Source: Phocoena phocoena (Eukaryota > Chordata > Mammalia > Artiodactyla > Phocoenidae). From it: 64,000 bases of DNA. Numbering within the stretch: position 1 is the first letter of the stretch; each line of letters begins with the position of its first letter. Shown piece by piece: positions 1 through 13,263 of the stretch. Below the pieces are notes generated by a model. The model was not told the origin of the DNA. It saw only the letters and a list, made by a program, of their open reading frames with translations, and ran no database searches. The stretch spans positions 61,500,220 through 61,564,219 of the forward strand of contig NC_089235.1 of the NCBI RefSeq assembly GCF_963924675.1, in the 5' to 3' direction. Both the position numbers and the translations under genes were made by a program.

Positions 1-1342
1 CTTTTATTTTTGTTTGTTTTTAACAAACAACATGAAAGTACATGAAAGAGTAGTCAGGCTATGCTGTGACTGTAAAAACTCAGCTGGGAGTTGAAACCCA
101 AATTCATGTCTCAGCAAAGTGTGACTTGAGGCTGGTCGCTCTAAATCTCTGGATCTTATTATCTATAAGATAAAAGGATTGAATGAGACTATCTCTGTTT
201 CTTTCCAGCTCCAGTTTTAGACTCCCATGGATTTGTTAATTAACTTCCATGATTTTATCCTTTCCCAGGAAAATGTATTACCCTTACCCACACCCTCACC
301 TCCACCATCACCAATTTGTCCCAAGCTCTCAATGAAATGTCCTCAGAAATTTCAGAAAGCGGGATAAATGAGAACCACAAAGAATTTCTCCTCCTGGAAT
401 TTGCCTTAGACTTTCATACAACTTAACGCAACGTAACAACATAAGGTTGAAACAATGAGAGCCCATCTCTCCATCCCAGGGTCCTGACTGGGACAGATGT
501 CACTTGCATGTCTCATGTTTTTATTTTATTAGCTCAGTGGCAAACTAAGCCTCTGCCTGTACGTGTGGAATGGATAAAATATGCCATGGCCAATCGGCTC
601 AACTCTGCTTTTACCCCCAATTGGTTCAGACCACAGCCCAGCAACTCATGATGACGATAGACAAAACTGAAACGATGGGATTAGATATGCTATAACCTCA
701 TTTGATGGCATGAATAGACCTAGCCTCATTTTTTCCAGACTCTGTTGCTGAGTTTTAATGAGAAGTCCAAAAGGTCAATTACTTTTTGACTGACTGTATG
801 AAGAGAAAATTGATAGCTGGGGAAAGTTGATTGTATTATTCACCCTGCATACACAGCAAATTGGTTTTCTATTTATGGAGAATGTTTTTAATTAGTGCTT
901 GAATTGTGCATTAAAATTGGGCAACTATAAATAGTTAACAGCTGTGATATTTTATACCTTAAAATTCAAAACTTTTTTCCCCCCTCATTTGATGAATTCT
1001 AACCCATAGCTCTCTGTTTACATGTTTGCTATTTTGGTTCTGTGTAATTCTAGAAATAACTAGTTTCAGACAGTTATGGTTTAGTGAACGCAGGGAATTG
1101 CTTTTGCTAAAATTATTGTTGCTTGTTTCTAAAACTCCTACAGAATAAATCTACGGTCTTCAGAAAAGCAGAAGTTATTTCCAATGACACACACTATTTG
1201 CTGAAAATTTACGGTAGATTGACTCATGCATCTTTGCATTGCACTTAAATTAAAATACTATAGCTTTGGTTGAAGGGTAGATGTGTCAGTGGCCTCTCTG
1301 CGGCTTAACGGTTTGTTTTGATAGGACAGAGAAAGTTTACCT
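1..1342. other. 5' flank with no gene seen
   Basis: AT-rich unique-looking sequence. No open frame with coding character. A CTATAAATAG element (925-934) followed by a CAGCTG E-box (939-944) is the only motif worth noting. Confidence 0.5.
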
Positions 1343-1466
1343 AATTATAGGAGGCTCATTATTGGTTCTGAAGGAGGAAAAAAGTCATCTCAACATTGAT
1401 TTCTTCTGGAAATGAATCATGCAGTTGTATAACTTTTAGCACCACTGTCTGTCTCCATCTATGATC
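1343..1466 (+). repeat. Unidentified dispersed repeat, copy 1
   Basis: About 120 bp that aligns by eye, in the same orientation, with 3642-3759. Shared blocks include aaaaagtcatctca, cattgatt, tctggaaa, tataactt and gtctccatc. The family is not recognised. Confidence 0.55.
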
Positions 1467-3641
1467 TTTTTTTTTCTTTTAGTTAATGTGAAGTTTGTCA
1501 TTTCAAATAATGTCTGATGTCTGGCCCCAGACTATTTGTAGATTTATCCTAGCCAACATGTGTCACTCATCTTTGTTTAGAATCTGCAGCCTTCATCCTA
1601 GCAACCTCTTTTTATTTTATCCTTGCTTTTGCTTCCTTGGTGGCTCTGTACAGATTATAATGGGCTCTCTCAGAAAAAGTATGATTAACGGTGCGTATCA
1701 TAAGTCCATAGATGTAAAGTAAATTGGAATTCTTGACATGAATTTATCATTCAGGTAAATATTGGCTGCATCTTATTTCAACAGTTGCTTTGCCCATATT
1801 TTATAGTGGCCGACCCGTCCTTTTAACGGTGCCACTTAAAGAAACAACAGACAGTTCAAACTATTCACTCAACACACCCAATCTCTAAGCTGAAGCTGGA
1901 GATGTCAGAATTCTCCAAATATGAGAAAAAGATGCCTTGATTTTCAAACAATTATAATTTTAAAATTAGACTTTCATGACTTTTATGTGGTATTTGCTTT
2001 GTTTACCTGCTTACTGAACACACAAATAAAAAATGGATTCCAGCATGTTGTTGCCTATTTAGGAATCAATTTCTTTTCATTTAACCCTGATCCTGAGCCA
2101 TTGACTGTCTTCCTATGGCCTTATGGGTTAGTCAATGACTTCACCACACATTGAACCATAGAATTTTCTACCTCACCTTTAGCTTGTGTATGAAGTAACC
2201 CACATGAACTTGCATGTCAAGAATTCAGCTAAGAACATGATGAGGTCTTGGGAAGAGCATTCCCTTAGGAAACTCCTAAATGCTGATTTAGCTCTCCTAA
2301 GTAATCTGGCTCTCCTACTTTGGACTCTATTCCAAAATGGTTTTTTTTTGGGGGGGGGAATATATACCAACATGTATTAATGGGTGCTTTCGCAAAAGAG
2401 ACAGTACGTCATTATCACAAAGGAGCAGCCACTTTCAAATAAGAGTATATGGATTAGTGTACAAGGTAAACATTTTGGGTACATCCGAGCCTTGGTGAAA
2501 CTGGTTTACCACTTTGGCTCTGTTGCCACATGGGTAGTGGATCAGGCAGCCAGAAAAGCATGGACTCATTTCAGCTGTGGAAGTTCAGGGCGTGACTCCA
2601 AGCCAGAAGCGTGGCCATGGCCAGCTGTCTCAAGCCTCTGTGTGTACTCAGTAACCGAGAGTACGTTACAGCATATGCTGTGTCAGATCCAGCCATTAGC
2701 CTTCCAGATCAAGTTAGGGGAGTCTTTCTTGCATGTGGTGCACTAGCAAGAAAGCTTCAGTTGAATTATAGGGATCAGCAAGCAGAAAGGTAGAGAGACT
2801 AAAGCTCAAAATACAATTTGGACTTTCACTTGCCAGCTCTTAATAGTAGCGTATCTACTTTTGTCTCCTTATAAAACTAACATATACATAATATGTAGAT
2901 GCAGGTTTTTCAACACTCCACACATCAGCTGGAATGGAGAAGTTTCCTCTCTGAAAAATATGCAATAAAGGATATATTTACTCTTTTAAACATAAACCCC
3001 CAAGTGGTGTTGTTTTCTTTCTGTACTAAGCCTCTCCAGTTTTCTACATTTTTTTCTATAGGAATGTGATTACGTAGTATAAAGAAAAACAAAAAACTAA
3101 TAGGAGAAAACAAATGACTTTGAGAGTCCAATGTCAAAGGTGTCATGCCAATTACTGTAAAAATTCAATTAATAAAAACACAGCTCTCAGCAATCATGAA
3201 AATAAGTAGAAAGTCTGAATTGCCCTCCTTTATGTAAAAAACAAAAAATGTCAGAAAAACAAGCTTATCTCGTAGATGTTAGGAAAGTATGATTTTCAAG
3301 GTAAATTCTAGAGTTTGAACGAATTAAATCTATCTCCTTACATAAACCCATCTACTATAGAATGAGTCATCATTCCACATGGTAGCTCCAAATTCTTGAT
3401 GCTCAATCATCAAAGAAAGAGATGATTTTTTTAACGTCCTTATTTACTAAGCCACAAGAATAGCATAATAGAATTTTTAAAGTTTGGTTTCTTTTTTTTT
3501 TTAATTGGCTTTTTAACAAAGAGGAATTCTCAAGTTCAAAGACTAAGTTGTATTCATTGTACTGCCTCCAGTGCTTAGGCAAGTACATGGCACAGAGTTG
3601 GTACTCATAAATTCTTGATGAATCAAAGGAATTTTAACACC
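1467..3641. other. Intergenic stretch, no gene seen
   Basis: Open frames up to 120 codons occur here but lack any recognisable domain and overlap in different frames. A T9-G9 homopolymer junction is at about 2341-2358. Otherwise nothing identifiable. Confidence 0.45.
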
Positions 3642-3759
3642 AATTGTAGGAGCTGTATAATTGCCCTGAAGAAGAAACAAAAAGTCATCTCAGCATTGAT
3701 TGCATCTGGAAAAGAACCACGCTATAACTTCTATCACTACTGTGTCTCCATCAATGATC
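3642..3759 (+). repeat. Unidentified dispersed repeat, copy 2
   Basis: Partner of 1343-1466, direct orientation, about 2.3 kb away. Similar over about 118 bp with small gaps. It could be two copies of an old interspersed element or a local duplication. Confidence 0.55.
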
Positions 3760-3884
3760 CGAGAATTCAATTATCTAAAAATTCAGTTTCCCCCATTTTT
3801 CAGGAATACATTGTCGGTATGGTTGAATTAGCTTTTGCTAGGAGAGACAGACTGGCTTTCAGGCTGAAGTTGCGACCCTGAAGC

Positions 3885-4075
3885 TGATTGCCTGTACCCA
3901 TGGTCCAGATGGTCATTACTAGCCGTGAAACCTTGGGCAAGCCACTTCACTTCTAAATACCTGTTTCCTAGTAAGAATAGTGCCTACCTACTCGGCTTTT
4001 TGTGAGAATCTAGTTCATAGATGTAAAACACTTGTAAAATGAATGTTCCCTAGCACTTCATAAGTCTTACTATTT
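3885..4075 (+). repeat. MIR SINE fragment
   Basis: Matches the MIR layout: 'gtgaaaccttgggcaagcca' then 'cacttc', followed by the tail-like 'tgtaaaacacttgtaaaatg'. Diverged. Confidence 0.7.
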
Positions 4076-5254
4076 TATTTTTAATGAGATTCATAAAAGG
4101 AAAGCATTATATCTCAAATGTCTTATCACTTATATTTTCTAAGAATTTCTAGAGTAACCAGAGAATAACTGATTTGCTTTTTAATATATTCCTGGCTGTC
4201 AAAAAAAAAAAATAAGTAAGAAAGTTCATTTGGCCTCTAAAGTTTTGGTTTAAATATAAACCCACGATTATCTCTTGAAATCATCTTATGGCAGCCTTAA
4301 AGTGATACGATTTATTCAGAAGTTAGTAAAGAGATTTTCTATCCAAGAGATGCTTATAAATCATTAGCCAGCAGAGGCTGCAAGAAACATTATATACGCA
4401 TTTAGAGTCTGATTAAATATCTGGTTGGCTATTTTTTCTGAGGAAAAAATTTTTCTATTTTTTGGCTTGGTAATTTATTTTACTTTAATAAAGCCAGTAC
4501 TTTTTAAGACAATGAAAAATTCAATAAAATGACTATGATTCTAAGACCCACGTGAAAAATATTCTTTTTTTTTTTTGGAGATAAAAATTCCGATAAATCA
4601 TTTCACATCTAGGTCACTGATACCAAGCAGTTCTCTGCCACTATGGAAGCATGTCTGAGTGGTTCCGTCCTGAGATTACTGACTTGTTTATAGAAAGGGA
4701 ACAACAGGACCAAAGTTATATTCTTGCTGCCTCTGTTGGTCAGGTAGCCGTGATCTTTCCATCACTCTTACACTGCTCCTTATTCAGTAAAGCAAATTAA
4801 TTTTTCACACATCTAGATATTCTAAGAGTCTCACCACCAACAAGAAAGGTTAAAGTATCAATAAATACTTGGATTAAGGGTGAAATAGAGAAAAGTGAAA
4901 GCTATTTGCTTTTTAAAAATGAATAAATCCTTACTTCAATCCTTTTCCCAAAGCTAAGTGCTTAAGAGAAACATACGTGTCTTTCAGAGCTATGGACTGA
5001 AACCAGTTTCCAAGTTGGAGGGATAAGAGCTGCGAAATTCAAAAAAATGCTTTCATTTACTTATGGATAATAAGAGTCTGTAACAAAATCTAAAACGTAA
5101 TTAATCAATTATAAAAATTCAAATAGAAATACACTGTAAGAGCACGAATTATAAGTCATGTACCCATTTGTTGCTCTTTCCAGATTACTATTTTAGGTGG
5201 CTCTTGGATTACTGAAACGTTTTCCTTTTTAGTGATGCAGTGAGAAAAGCATCA
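4076..5254. other. Intergenic stretch, no feature recognised
   Basis: AT-rich, with short A or T runs; no coding signal or clear repeat family seen. Confidence 0.4.
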
Positions 5255-5425
5255 AGATAGCAAATCAGAAGATCTGAATTCAAATCCCTGTTATTTCCCA
5301 TCCATCTGGCAGAAGGCAAGTCTCTTGACCTTCCTGAGCCTTAGTTAATATACCGATAAAATCAGAATTTTATGAGGATAATAGAGATCATGAACCTAAT
5401 GAAAATGTTATCAGTGTTTTAAAAC
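5255..5425 (+). repeat. MIR SINE fragment
   Basis: MIR-like order of 'gaattcaaatccctg', 'ggcaagtctcttgacc' and 'cctgagccttagtt'. Confidence 0.65.
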
Positions 5426-5439
5426 AGCAACAAAAGTAT

Positions 5440-5560
5440 CTGACTCAGGAAGTCTGGGCCTTGATCACAAACAAGAGTGCCTGGCACAGAGATGGAGTGA
5501 AATATATGTTCATTTGAATGTTCATCAATGCATGAATAAACAGATGAATGTATAGTAGAT
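5440..5560 (+). repeat. L2/MIR-type 3' end and (AAT)n microsatellite nearby
   Basis: 'agtgcctggcacagag' followed by 'catgaataaacagatgaatg' resembles the 3' end of L2/MIR elements. An (AAT)n tract of about six units is at 5598-5616. Confidence 0.5.
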
Positions 5561-5784
5561 AAAAGACTGTGACATTTATTTCCCAGCCTGAGCAGAAAAA
5601 TAATAATAATAATAATAGAAGCAGGAACATCACCCTCATTTGAGATAGTGATTATACTATTTAAGTTGTCAGTTTCTCTAATGCATAAGATGCACATTGC
5701 TCAATATATGGCAAGCTACAAAGGTAAAGATTCTGAATCCAGGGGCAGAGGGTGGAGATGCTTAGGCTCAGCCCAAGTATAGCT

Positions 5785-5960
5785 TTTGGAGCTTGAATCC
5801 TACCTCTGCACCTCAACTGCTGTGTGATATTAAGCAAGTCACTTAAATACTCTGTGCCTCAGTTTTGTCACACGTCAAACAGGAAAGATAACAGTTTTAT
5901 TACAGTGTATTAAGCATCAAAAGAGATAGCTGAAGTGTAGCACTTGGTACTCCCCCAAAA
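5785..5960 (+). repeat. MIR SINE
   Basis: Well-preserved MIR text: 'gcaagtcacttaaatactct' then 'gtgcctcagttttgtcac'. Confidence 0.75.
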
Positions 5961-6409
5961 TAAACACATTTCTGGGGTAACTTCATCAGGGAGAACTGAT
6001 AGAAAATACACCAAGATGGCAACATTGCTATAATTATTTCCACCTACAACATTATCAAAATTATCGAAGTTTCTCATTCTTAGGCAAAGTTATTTGGCTT
6101 GGTTTTAGCCAACATGGTCCCAGGAACATTCCACAGTTTCAGCTAGAACTTGCAAAATACATGCATTTTTAAATAGGAGGTCAGATGCTAGACAAATTAT
6201 GGAAGTAGTAGCAACACCAAGTCTGTGCATATACTGATCTCTTGTAAAGATCATGTTAATGTCACTTAGGTATAACTCTGAGAGCTACTTACTAGTCTTC
6301 TCTGCCAGGTAAGTATTTTAAGTTAAAAAAACAAGTCTTTCCATTATCCAAGGCATTGTCTCATTTAATTTCTAAAGCTCCGAGGCTATCACTACTGACC
6401 TTAATTTCT

Positions 6410-6545
6410 AAGATCTGGACTTTAGTTCTGGTTGTGACACTTATTAGTTAGACAAATTTATTATGTCACTTAAAGTCTCTGAGTTTCTGTTTCCTCATGG
6501 AGTTAATGAGATTCTCAGATTAATATAATACCTGTGGAACGAATT
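6410..6545 (+). repeat. MIR SINE fragment
   Basis: 'cttaaagtctctgag' and 'tttctgtttcctcatgg' in MIR order. Confidence 0.65.
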
Positions 6546-8700
6546 ACAAATAGCAAACCAAGCCAGTGCTGTCTCCCAAGGTCAGTTGATGATGTCGTTT
6601 TCGTGCCCATTCCATTTTCAGAGGAGAGAAAACTAAGTATTTTTACATTTTAATTTAATTGAAAGAAATGTTGCTGGTGACGGTATGTTATCTTAAAGAA
6701 AAAAGGGTGTTTTATCTTAGAGGTTATTGGGCAAATTTAGTGGAAGGCACACAGTGAGAAAGCAAAATTATCTGCAAAACGCCACAAAAAAAGATTTTGG
6801 AGCAATCTTGGCAACCCAAGAAGGAGGAAGAGTGAGGTTACATGAAACCAAGAAGAGAGGATTGGAGGTAAAGTCCTAGAGAAAAATGTTGAGAAGGAAA
6901 GGCCTGAGAGAAGATGGCAAAGGGGAAATTCCTAGTGTATTATTGGCTAGGGAATTTTGAAGAAGAGGAATGCCGAATACTCAATTTTAAGTTGTTTGAT
7001 CTGCTCTTGAAATAATCATCCTCTGTCCTCAGCACTTCGGTAGAAAGACACCGCATATAACTAACTGTCTTGCACCGGTGATGCTTCAGGGTCAGGAAAT
7101 AAAGTTCCCTTGTGTGATGGATTGCACACACTTGAACTTACAAAATGGGATTTAGTCTTCCCTTCAGTCTTAATTTAGGTGATCAAGTTGAAATAATTTA
7201 CCTTAAGGCTACAACTTGTGAATGTGGTTATTCATCAGGGAAATTCTCCCATAGCAACAGATTGCCAACAGGTCATGTAACCAATGTTTGTATTCTAAAA
7301 TACATGTATGAAACATATTCATAGAGGAAGCATGTGACAGACAAGGAGCCACTTAACAGAGACACCATGGACCTGGGGTTGAAGAATAGAACACAAAACC
7401 AAGATTGAGTTGAGCTCAATGGTGTGGCCAAGATATCCTAAAACATTAACCCTGTACATATCCCCATGGTGCCCCAGAACACACACAGCATTACTTCTAG
7501 GAGTCCCTAAATTCTGGCTTCCGTTTTCCGTGATGTATTCTTGCCTCTGAAATTAATGTGTTTAAAAAATATTTTTTAGCAACTAAATGCTCATTTTTAA
7601 GCAAAATTGTTCCCCCGTGTTGTATCCATTGTGACATGTCCTTGTAAGCTTTTGGATCCTTTGAGAGAAAGAGAAATAGGAGTAAGAGACTTCAGTATCT
7701 ATGCCTGTTAAGAAGGAGGAGTTTTGGAGTCGTTTATCAGAACTTAGAAAATATATTTGCTTGACATTAAGTTTAGATCTTCTCAGAAGTATTTCATGAA
7801 AAGATGTGCTGAAAATTATATATAAAGTACGCAGCCAAATTTCATAATATGAAATCTCTGAAATATAAACAGACCATTAAAAAACGAACATGTCATTTAT
7901 TAGGCACACGCTTCCCAGCAGAGCTGAAATAAATATTTATCTCTATAATGCAGGAAATATTTTCCCAGAAGTGGGTTATATTCTGTGTTTCATCAGCTCA
8001 ACAAATGCCCGATGATCTCTTTTAACTTCTCTGTGTTGAATGTCAACCAAATACATCAGGTCAAAAGTCAACCACACACTCTTCAATCTTTATGGAGACC
8101 TTGTTGCTAAGGATTCTCGGAAGCAAGGGGTAAAAGAAGTGGTCAACAGCAATTGCTCTGAAGATCGTTCATTCCTGACCTCCGTATACAGTGAGGAGAG
8201 AGGCAAAGATGCCCTTTAGTAATTCAACCTGTACCTGTTTAGTGCCTATCTCCAGGGAACTCAGGTACCACGAAAATTTGTTTGACCCATTCCATAAGCA
8301 GAGCATGGATCTGGTCTCCACACTTGCAAAAATAGAGAACTAAGATGTAGCAGAAGTAAATAGTCTTCCCCAAGGCAAAAATCTGTAATGGTATTGAAAG
8401 TTGGGCCCAGGCTTCTTAAATGTCGAGTCACCGCTATTGTTTAGCATAGTTTCTATTAAAAATATTCAGTTTAGTCATCTTTTTTTCCTAGAGAGCATAA
8501 AGCAATTTAAAAGAGATCATGTATTTGAGCTGACTACAAAGAATAAAGATGCCTTGTCAAAAAGGAAAAAAAAGTGCATAAAGTATTAATTTCCCTTTCA
8601 CACTGCCGAAAGCATTAAAGAATCTCTCAGTTATAAAATGTGAACTTTCTTCCTCTATATGGATTTGGCAAGTTACCAAACTCTATTGACTCTTCCTTTA
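6546..8700. other. Intergenic stretch, no gene seen
   Basis: Unique-looking sequence with only short open frames; no domain or family recognised. Confidence 0.4.
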
Positions 8701-9170
8701 TAATACATTGGCTATCTTTTCGTCTCACTTTCTATTCTTTCAAGATCTCATCCACTCTGATGGCTTTAATTACAACCTATATGTGGATGACTCTCTGATC
8801 TGTACCTCTGGCTGAGATTTTGTTGGGGCCATCAGATACCTCCCCTTGAATATTTCAGAAGGATGTTGAACTCAACGTACCCAAAATTTAATTTATCATC
8901 TTTTCTCTGAAATTTGCATTTCTTTTCTCAGTAAATGGCATCACATCCAATTGTTCAAGCCAGGAACCTGGGAATTTCCCTGACCCCTTCCTCTCCCTGA
9001 CCCTCCATTTCCAAGCAATCAGTAAGTCTTGTTACTTCCACATTCTTTTTTTAATCCATTTGCTTCACTTGATACTCACCCTTGCTTCCAAAGCCCTGAT
9101 TTACCTAATTGAACTATCTGATCTTTCAGCCTCCCTTGCTGCTAGCATAATTCTAGCCAATGAGATGTAA
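8701..9170 (+). repeat. L2 LINE fragment
   Basis: Pyrimidine-rich text typical of L2 3' regions ('ccaggaacctgggaatttcc', 'tgaccccttcctctccc'). It appears to continue after the SINE at 9586-9706. The 9170-9585 part is not assigned. Confidence 0.55.
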
Positions 9171-9585
9171 ATGGATTTCACCCCATAAGTTTTCCAGGAT
9201 GGTTCTTTGAAAAGATGACTAACTAGCTGTCCCGTTGTCTCGGCGCTTGGTCTACAATTTTTCCCTTCATCCTGCGTAGAATGTAGGTACAATGTTTGAA
9301 GTTATAGCAGCCCTTTTGTGGCTATGAGGAGAAAAGCCACATGTAAAATATGGTGAAGGCAGAAAACAGAAGTCTTGGTGCCTGATGACAACATAGTACT
9401 ACTGTGTTAGGATTCTCTGCCTTCAGATTTCTTATTATTTGAAAAAACAAACCAATAAACCACAAAATCCATCTCTTATCTCACCGAGCAAGTTACTTGC
9501 TGCGTTTCTATTACATGAAGCCAAGAAGGCTTACCTCTGACACACCTCTCATATTCTGATTTTCAGATCCAGCAGCAGCATTCCC

Positions 9586-9706
9586 TTTTTTTTTTTTTGG
9601 CCACACCCACATTGCTTACGGGATCTTAGTTCCCTGACCCGGGATTGAACCCATGTTCCCTGCAGTGGAAGCGCTGTCTTAACCACTGGACCGTCAGGGA
9701 AGTCCC
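9586..9706 (-). mobile_element. Short CHR-type SINE, antisense
   Basis: Poly-T at the left, then 'ggccacacccac', 'ggattgaaccca' and 'gtcagggaagtccc', the antisense of the CHR tRNA-derived head. More diverged than the long CHR copies. It splits L2 sequence. Confidence 0.85.
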
Positions 9707-10315
9707 AACAGTCACTTTCTTAAAATCTTTCATGCGCTCCCACTGCCCGTGGTATCTTTTTCAAACTCCTAAGAAGCACCTACAATGTCCTTCAGATCTA
9801 CTCCTTACCTTCAGCTGAGCCTTATCTGCCCCATCAAGTTCCAAACGCTAGCCTCAGTGAACTACTTTCAGTGCCCCACACATATCATTCTATCTCTCAA
9901 CCAAGACTTTGCATATGGTACTCCTTCTATGCAGAATGTCTTCCTTTTATAACTTCTCAACTTTATTTGGCTAATTCCAATATTTGGCTAACTTTATTTG
10001 GCTAATTCCAATAGTTTTCCAAAACCTGCAAAACCCCTAAAGGAAACCTTTCCTAATCCGCCAAGCCTAAATCAGGTTCCTCTCATCTAGGTCTCCATGA
10101 CAACTGGATGCCCGGTATTTATCCCTATCAGAATGGGAAAAAGATTTAAAAAGTAATGGCAACTGTTTTTAAACTTCTCTCTCTTCCCCAAAAGACAATA
10201 AATTCCTTAAGAAAAAGACTGTGTCTTAAGGACTATTGTAACTCCAGATACTGTACTGCAGTATCTGATAAATCATTCATAGTTGTTGAATGAGTAGATG
10301 AATGAATGCATTTAC
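9707..10315 (+). repeat. L2 LINE 3' fragment with a 31-bp tandem duplication
   Basis: L2 3' text ('cactgcccgtggtatctttt', later 'gttgaatgagtagatgaatg'). A 24-bp segment is duplicated at 9959-9982 and 9990-10013, period 31. Confidence 0.6.
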
Positions 10316-10849
10316 ATCACACATATCTATCATTCGAACTCAAACCCCTCTCATTATGTGCCCATGTAATTATTCATTCTAATTCATCCACTATTAGTCA
10401 AGAAATTGCTGTGTATAATTAAACACGGAACAAAAATAATGAAAGTCAGGAGCTTGCCTTGAGCCACATTTTAACCAGAAGAAGGTATTGATCCCTGAGT
10501 ACGTAAATGGGGATACCCGTGCTCTTTAGTGTAATTAAGCTTATACTTAGATGTATTTAAATAATAGAATTTAGTAATTTATATATATTAATATCTTTTC
10601 TTTTCTCTGGTTATTTTTTTTTTCATTGATTGCTTTGATTGAAAAAGCCTCACATAAAGACACTCTTTAGGTGCACTGAATCAGTACATACTGACCTGGA
10701 AACAATCTTAAGATTGATGACTTACTGAATCTATAAGAACTGATTTCCAAAGTGGAGGCAAAACCAAATTTTTCTAATTGATGATTTCCAGGCTTACAAA
10801 CACTTCTTGAGAATTAAAACATTCCAAGAGTTTGGAATGTAATGTTGAT

Positions 10850-12235
10850 GTTATTTTTTTTTAACAGTTTTATGAAGGTATAAATTATATACCATACAAT
10901 TAACCAATTGTAAGTGAAGAGCTGGAATTTTTAGTGTATTTATATAGCTGTGCAGCCATCACTGTAAAACAAATTTATAACACAGCTATCACTTCCCGGA
11001 GTGCCACTGTGCCCATATGAAATCAATTCCTGCTTCTTCCCCCAGCCTCAGGCAACTACTCATCTGCTTTCTATCTTGAGAGTCTTGCCTATCCTAGAAA
11101 TTTCATATAAAAGGAATAATATAATACTTAGTCATTTTTGTCTGGTTTCCTCTACTTTGAATAATTTGGAGAGAAGCCATCATCTATATTGTTCCGTGTA
11201 TCAGTAGTTTGTTCCTTATAGTATTGATCCATTGTGTGGACACACTACTTGATGGACAAAATCCATCCACTGCTTGATGGACATTTGTGTTGTTTCCAGT
11301 TTTTGACTACTACGAATAATACTGTTATGAAAATTCATGTACAAGAATTTGTGTGGACATGCGTTGTAATTTCTCTTGGATAGCTCTCAAAGAGTTGAAT
11401 TGATGGCTTATATTTTAAGTTTATATTTAACCTTTAAAGGAAGTGCCAAACTGTTTTCCAAAGTGACTGTTTACATCCTTACCAATAAAGAAAGAGGGAG
11501 CCAGTTTATCACATCCTAGCCAACACTTAGTACTATCACTTTTAAAAAATTATTATGGCTAGTGTAATCTGTGTATAATGGTATCTCATTGGAATTTAAT
11601 GAGTAATGGCATTGGGCTTCTTTCCATACATATATTAGCTATTTGTTGTCTTTGTAGAAATGTCTGTTCAGTTATTTAGCTCATGTTTTTTTATTTAGTC
11701 AGTTGCATTTTATTACTCAGTTTTTTACAAGTCCTTTATGGAATATATGATTTGCAAATATTTTCTTCCAATCTGTGACTTGTCTATTTATTCTTAATGA
11801 GGTGTATGTGTGCTTAAGTACAAATGTTTTAAATTTGGAAGTAGTATAATTTATCAATTTCTTTTATGGACCGTGGTTTTGGTGTAATATCTAAGAAATT
11901 TTTGCCTAACTCAAGGTCACAAAGTTCTTCTTCTATGTTTTCTTCTGTAAGTTTTATAGTTTTGTCTCTTATATTTCAGTTTTTTATCCATTTTGAGTTA
12001 ATTTTTGAGTACGGTGTGAGATGTGGTTCTAAGTTCATTTCTTTTCATGTTGCAATTCAATTTTCCATGTGGCATCATTTGTTAAAAAGACTATCATTTT
12101 CCCCACTGAATTGCCTTGGTACCTTTGCCAACAATCAGTGTGAGGATTTATTTCCATTTGATTTTTTTTAAATGTGTTTTTATAAATATGAGGTTTAAAA
12201 TGTAAAAATAAAATAATTTTGAGTGTTAGCATGTT
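10850..12235 (-). mobile_element. Old L1 (L1M-type) fragment, antisense
   Basis: Reads as the reverse of L1 3' UTR plus the ORF2 C-terminus: 'gccaaactgttttccaaagt', 'ccaacacttagta', 'tttgagttaatttttgagta'. Frames are broken. It lies in the COLEC10 5' flank. Confidence 0.8.
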
Positions 12236-12651
12236 GCTTTCTAAATATGTGTCATTTTAAAAGCCATTCTATTAATTTCCATTTTTTACAAACTGCATGC
12301 AATTAAATTAACTTATGAGAGAGAACTTTAATCGAATAAGATGCTTACATGTGAATGGACAAAGATAAAACCAAGTCCAGAGTTGAGTTATATCACCTTG
12401 CTAGGAAATCCCTTCAGGAGATGAGGTTGTCATTTTGCTGTTATCCTGTTTTAACAAGTAGAACACTTCAGCCTTGGGATATGCTTGTTTCATATTCTGT
12501 TCGTCATTTCCCTCCAGATATCACCTAAGCTGGATGAATAATAATTAAAATGCACAAGAACAGATGTTATTCGGTCTCTGTCAGGCACTGAATAAATGTC
12601 TGATGTGTCATTCCTTCCCATTAACTGTGGATGAATATCACAAGAATGGTA

Positions 12652-13063
12652 CCTTAGTTTCCTAGGGCTGCCATAACAAAATACCACAAATTCGGTGGCT
12701 TAAAATAACAGAAACTTATCTCACAGTTCTGAAGGCCAGAAGTACGAAATTGAGGTGTTGGCAGGGGTGGGTGATTCCTTGCTTCTTCTAGTTTCTGGTT
12801 GCTCCAGGTGTGCCTTAGCTAAAGGCTGCATAACCTCGACCTCAGCCTCTGTCCTCACATGGCCTTCTCATTTTGTACCTGTGTCTCATATAAGGACACT
12901 TGTCTTTGGATTTAAGGACCACCCAGATAACCCAGATAATTCATCTTGAGATCCTTAGCTTAATTACATCTGCAAAGACCCTTTAGCTGAATAAGATCAC
13001 ATTCACAGGTTCCAGGCATTGGAATATGGATGTATCTCTTATGGGGCCACCATTCAACCTATG
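12652..13063 (-). mobile_element. MLT1-like MaLR solo LTR, antisense
   Basis: Starts 'tagggctgccataacaaaat' and ends 'ccaccattcaacctatga', the antisense ends of a MaLR-type LTR. Old copy, no internal retroviral genes. Confidence 0.75.
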
Positions 13064-13263
13064 AAAAAATGGGTAGAAGACTGGGGAAGGAGGCAGAATA
13101 TCACTTGTTATTCATTTCAGTGGCATGTCATTTTTGGACAAGCACAAATCTCAAACCTGGGATTTCAATGCCTTGGGAAGTGGAAGATGAAAAATTCAGG
13201 AAAATGTGGAATCACAGAGACAATTTCATAAATGAGCTACTAATTCTTATCTTTTTAGATTTA

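Noticed and set aside
2384..2746. 120-codon open frame in the left flank
   Set aside because: No domain, overlaps another frame, ordinary composition; expected by chance at this length in 64 kb.
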